Source: Spirochaetota bacterium
GTDB taxonomy: Bacteria; Spirochaetota; Spirochaetia; B11-G9
Assembly (NCBI GenBank): GCA_003641695.1
Contig: QNBL01000152.1
Span: 1 to 6,866, forward strand
Reading direction: 5' to 3'
DNA: 6,866 bases
Part shown: in pieces, positions 5,689 through 6,866 of the stretch
Layout of the letters: each line of letters begins with the position of its first letter
How positions within the stretch are numbered: position 1 is the first letter of the stretch
Made by a program: the position numbers and the translations under genes
The notes under the pieces: model-generated
What the model saw: the letters and a program-made list of their open reading frames with translations, nothing else
Told to the model about the DNA's origin: nothing
Databases searched by the model: none

Positions 5689-6057
5689 GTGGATTTTATT
5701 CGGGTTTTTAAAACTTTAGGTGATGAAACACGGTTGCGAATAGTCAATATTCTGCTGCAGGGGAAAACTCCGCTTTGTGTTTGTGAAATGACCGATGTAT
5801 TGGAATTACCGCAGTATCATATTTCCCGTCATTTAATGATCCTGAAAACGTCCGGCCTGGTCGAGCCGAAACGTGACGGGACCTGGATTTATTATCATAT
5901 CTCTCCTGAAACAAGCAAATGTGTCGATGATCTGCTGGACGTTATTCAAAAACATTTTAAGCAGCAATTCCCCGATGATGTAAAACGGCTTAAAAAACGG
6001 CTTGCCAAACGTGAAAAAGGCAAGTGTGTTATTGGATTTGCCCAAAATGCTGGATAA
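5689..6057 (+). CDS. ArsR/SmtB-family metalloregulator (arsenic-type Cys-x-Cys site)
   Basis: Winged-helix repressor of 122 residues that would dimerise, bind its own promoter region and release DNA when a thiophilic metal(loid) binds. Seen: FKTLGDETRLRIVNILLQG (7-25), the family's N-terminal helices; LCVCEM with Cys30 and Cys32, matching the helix-3 metal site of ArsR/CadC proteins (compare ELCVCDL in E. coli ArsR); recognition helix PQYHISRHLMILKTSGLV (41-58); and the wing KRDGTWIYYHI (61-71). Extra cysteines at 78 and 113 could complete a three-thiol As(III)/Sb(III) site. The start is GTG, with AAGGGAG 4 nt upstream; the nearby ATG at 5687 is in another frame. It stands alone: no arsenite pump, reductase or metal ATPase is visible, and the next genes are convergent and broken. 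The inducer is inferred from the Cys motif. Confidence 0.9.
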   Translation: MDFIRVFKTLGDETRLRIVNILLQGKTPLCVCEMTDVLELPQYHISRHLMILKTSGLVEPKRDGTWIYYHISPETSKCVDDLLDVIQKHFKQQFPDDVKRLKKRLAKREKGKCVIGFAQNAG

Positions 6058-6099
6058 AACAATTTTGTTTCTATGTGACCTGTCCGGCATACAGGAGCC

Positions 6100-6350
6100 T
6101 TAACGAATCTCATTATAATGCACATTGTCCATTCTGGGCGGACGCTCCTTCGAAAGTTATAGTGAAGGAGTTTTGAAAAACGTTCGATATTCTTCAAAAT
6201 GCATGCGGCAAAAGAACCGAGGAATAATTCTGCAGGATTCGGAAGCTCTTCTGCTGTGGGTTCTGTTGTTCCAAAACCGATAGTAGATTTTTTTACTTTC
6301 AATACAGCATCATTTCCGGATGCAGAAGATGCTTTTATGGAATAGTTCAT
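6100..6350 (-). pseudogene. OsmC-family protein remnant (frameshifted, C-terminus lost)
   Basis: The first 65 residues from the ATG at 6350 read as an OsmC/Ohr-superfamily N-terminus, with ELPNPAELFLGSFAAC carrying the first active-site cysteine (Cys50) and then ILKNIERFSKLLHYN. Intact members are about 130-145 residues and reduce organic peroxides with two cysteines. Near 6145-6156 the frame breaks; in another frame the sequence KERPPRMDNVHYNEIR continues the family pattern (compare PPR followed by EIRY) and hits TAA at 6100-6102. The C-terminal half with the second cysteine is absent, and the arsR stop lies 42 nt beyond. The unshifted frame runs on antisense through arsR without family similarity. 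Ribosome binding is weak. Probably non-functional. Confidence 0.75.
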
Positions 6351-6430
6351 CAACTTGCTTTCTCTTGAGAAAACCAGTGTCCGGTCCTATACGATTTTCT
6401 TTGTAATGACGGTTACTGAATTCAATCTCT

Positions 6431-6852
6431 TTATAACCCGGATTCCTTAAAAGAAAGAACTGGCAGCCCAATTATTTTTGCTACAAGAGCGTGAACTATA
6501 GCAACAGGAAGAAACGGAACTATACTGAGCATTATGCTTATTTCATACAAAAAATTTGTTTTTCCTGTAGGTTTTCCCTTTAACCTACTTAAAAAGGAAC
6601 TGAAGGCAATCCCCCAGATATTCCCAATCATAATAGTTCTGGTTGCTCCTAATATTATTAGTGATTTAGATAAACCATAAACATCAACAACTCTTTGCCA
6701 GCTATCGTGTGACGGATTTCCTCCTGAGTCTGCATATTGCTGAGCGAAAAGAACCGCAATACGCTCGCTGGAAGGAACAGCTTCTGAACTACCAGAAATA
6801 TGGCAATACTGAATAAAAACCACTTGAAATTAAATACTCCCGAATTACTCAT
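6431..6852 (-). pseudogene. Small membrane protein of unknown family, split by a frameshift
   Basis: The natural start is the ATG at 6852, with a strong Shine-Dalgarno (GGGAGG, 6 nt spacing). It encodes MSNSGVFNFKWFLFSIAIFLV, one transmembrane helix, then loses coherence and stops at 6658. From about 6790 the overlapping -1 frame carries the plausible continuation: a hydrophilic part (SSERIAVLFAQQYADSGG, then HDSWQRVVDVYG), a hydrophobic segment (SLIILGATRTIMIGNIWG) and a second one (ISIMLSIVPFLPVAIVHALV), ending with TAA at 6431. That frame has no ATG and opens only after a stop near 6832, so one missing or extra base near 6785-6830 is the simplest explanation. Joined, it would be about 140 residues with about three membrane segments. 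I do not recognise the family. No canonical slippery heptamer is visible, so programmed frameshifting is unlikely. Confidence 0.6.
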
Positions 6853-6866
6853 GCAACCTCCCATTA

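Noticed and set aside
6079..6095. Inverted repeat CCTGT-n7-ACAGG between arsR and the OsmC remnant as a terminator
   Set aside because: The stem is only 5 bp and has no T-tract on either strand.
5946..6353. 135-codon minus-strand frame taken as an intact gene
   Set aside because: Only the first 65 codons resemble OsmC; the rest is antisense of arsR and low in similarity, so it was scored as a remnant ending near 6100.
1..6866. Mobile element, prophage, CRISPR array or toxin-antitoxin pair
   Set aside because: No transposase or integrase motifs, terminal inverted repeats with target duplications, spaced direct repeats or paired small ORFs of that kind were seen on either strand.

Overview
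The window comes from a bacterium of moderate GC content. It has Shine-Dalgarno sequences, sigma-70-like promoter boxes and tightly packed operons with 4-8 nt overlaps. The phylum cannot be fixed from the sequence alone. The protein set suits a heterotroph that takes up peptides or amides. I see no tRNA, rRNA, CRISPR array or insertion sequence.

Left and centre (1-4559, all minus strand) hold one compact gene string. In transcription order these are a P1/DmpA-family N-terminal-nucleophile amidohydrolase, a ketopantoate reductase (ApbA/PanE family), an M20 metallopeptidase/deacylase and a HAD-IA hydrolase. After a 48-nt gap comes a DppB-type ABC transporter permease that runs off the left edge. 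The first four genes overlap by 4, 8 and 4 nt and are almost certainly one operon.

Divergent from this operon is panB (4665-5528, plus strand), ketopantoate hydroxymethyltransferase. It has a strong ribosome binding site and a hairpin terminator. The roughly 105-nt intergenic region carries divergent promoters that occupy the same bases on opposite strands. It also carries two palindromes. One of these is a 16-bp element (4595-4610) that recurs with 15/16 identity at 715-730, just upstream of the permease. This suggests that panB, the hydrolase operon and the transporter share regulation.

The main hypothesis is a pantothenate-related module. PanB and the reductase make or handle pantoate. 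The P1 enzyme has the Asn-Thr self-cleavage site of the NylC/ThnT subtype, and ThnT acts on pantetheine-type amides, so it could release pantothenate or pantoate from an imported amide. M20, HAD and the transporter would supply deacylation, dephosphorylation and uptake. The opposite, catabolic direction fits equally well. No panC or panD is visible.

Right (5636-6866): an ArsR-family repressor with a Cys-x-Cys metal site (plus strand) is followed by two damaged minus-strand genes: an OsmC-family remnant (frameshifted and cut short) and a small membrane protein of unknown family split by one frameshift. This end looks like decaying accessory DNA, or a patch of poorer sequence.
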